Shown in pieces: positions 6,046 through 6,075 of a stretch of DNA of 6,075 nt (position 1 is the stretch's first letter; each line of letters begins with the position of its first letter). The notes under the pieces were generated by a model. It ran no database searches and was not told the origin of the DNA. It saw only the letters and a list, made by a program, of their open reading frames with translations. A program made the position numbers and the translations under genes. Source of the DNA: CAYVBJ01 sp964517005 (GTDB lineage: Bacteria > Bacteroidota > Rhodothermia > Balneolales > Balneolaceae); assembly GCA_964517005.1 (NCBI GenBank), contig CAZFAJ010000131.1:1-6075 (forward strand), written 5' to 3'.

Positions 6046-6075
6046 ATGAATAAGAGTAGATCATATTCGAGGCGA
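6046..6075 (+). CDS. Possible start of a divergent gene with a twin-arginine signal (partial)
   Basis: From an ATG at 6046 a plus-strand frame stays open to the window end and reads MNKSRSYSRR. A basic, polar N-terminus ending in S-R-R is how many Tat signal peptides begin (consensus S/T-R-R-x-F-L-K), so this may be the 5' end of an exported, often cofactor-bearing protein. A weak AAAGG lies about 13 bases upstream. It would be divergent from the channel gene with 56 bases between the starts. Ten codons cannot prove a gene, and the residues that would confirm the Tat motif lie outside the window. Confidence 0.3.
   Translation, partial: MNKSRSYSRR

Overview
The window looks like chromosomal DNA from the Bacteroidota/Balneolota/Rhodothermota group. 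The evidence is a TonB-dependent receptor with an N-terminal carboxypeptidase-regulatory-like domain, a DUF4249-type lipoprotein encoded directly behind it, moderate GC content (mid-40s by eye), and weak or absent Shine-Dalgarno sequences. The exact phylum is an inference. No phage or CRISPR array was seen.

Layout: (1) Positions 9-3220, minus strand, hold a two-gene operon. A 764-residue outer-membrane TonB-dependent receptor is followed by a ~303-residue DUF4249-type lipoprotein. Together they look like a SusC/SusD-style uptake pair of unknown substrate. (2) Positions 3221-3627 are a divergent intergenic region. Its middle is a cluster of imperfect direct repeats, two identical 11-bp TCGTCAGACGA palindromes and a stem-loop. 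(3) Positions 3628-4393, plus strand, hold a small CPXCG zinc-ribbon protein. It overlaps by 11 bp a pyridoxamine-5'-phosphate-oxidase-family flavoprotein that apparently starts at TTG. (4) Positions 4394-4696 lie between convergent genes. They hold a GC-rich 'CCTCTGCG'-type dispersed repeat and, next to it on the minus strand, a hydrophobic start-less reading frame that looks like the C-terminal end of a lost membrane protein. (5) Positions 4697-5989, minus strand, encode a YbdG/MscM-type mechanosensitive channel. (6) At the right edge a plus-strand frame opens with a possible twin-arginine signal (6046 to the end), divergent from the channel gene.

The receptor and lipoprotein probably work together at the outer membrane. 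The CPXCG and flavoprotein genes are probably co-transcribed and translationally coupled. The channel protects against osmotic shock and has no evident link to the others. I see no clear new multi-gene system. The least explained parts are the two intergenic repeat regions, the membrane-gene remnant, and the unknown substrate of the receptor/DUF4249 pair.
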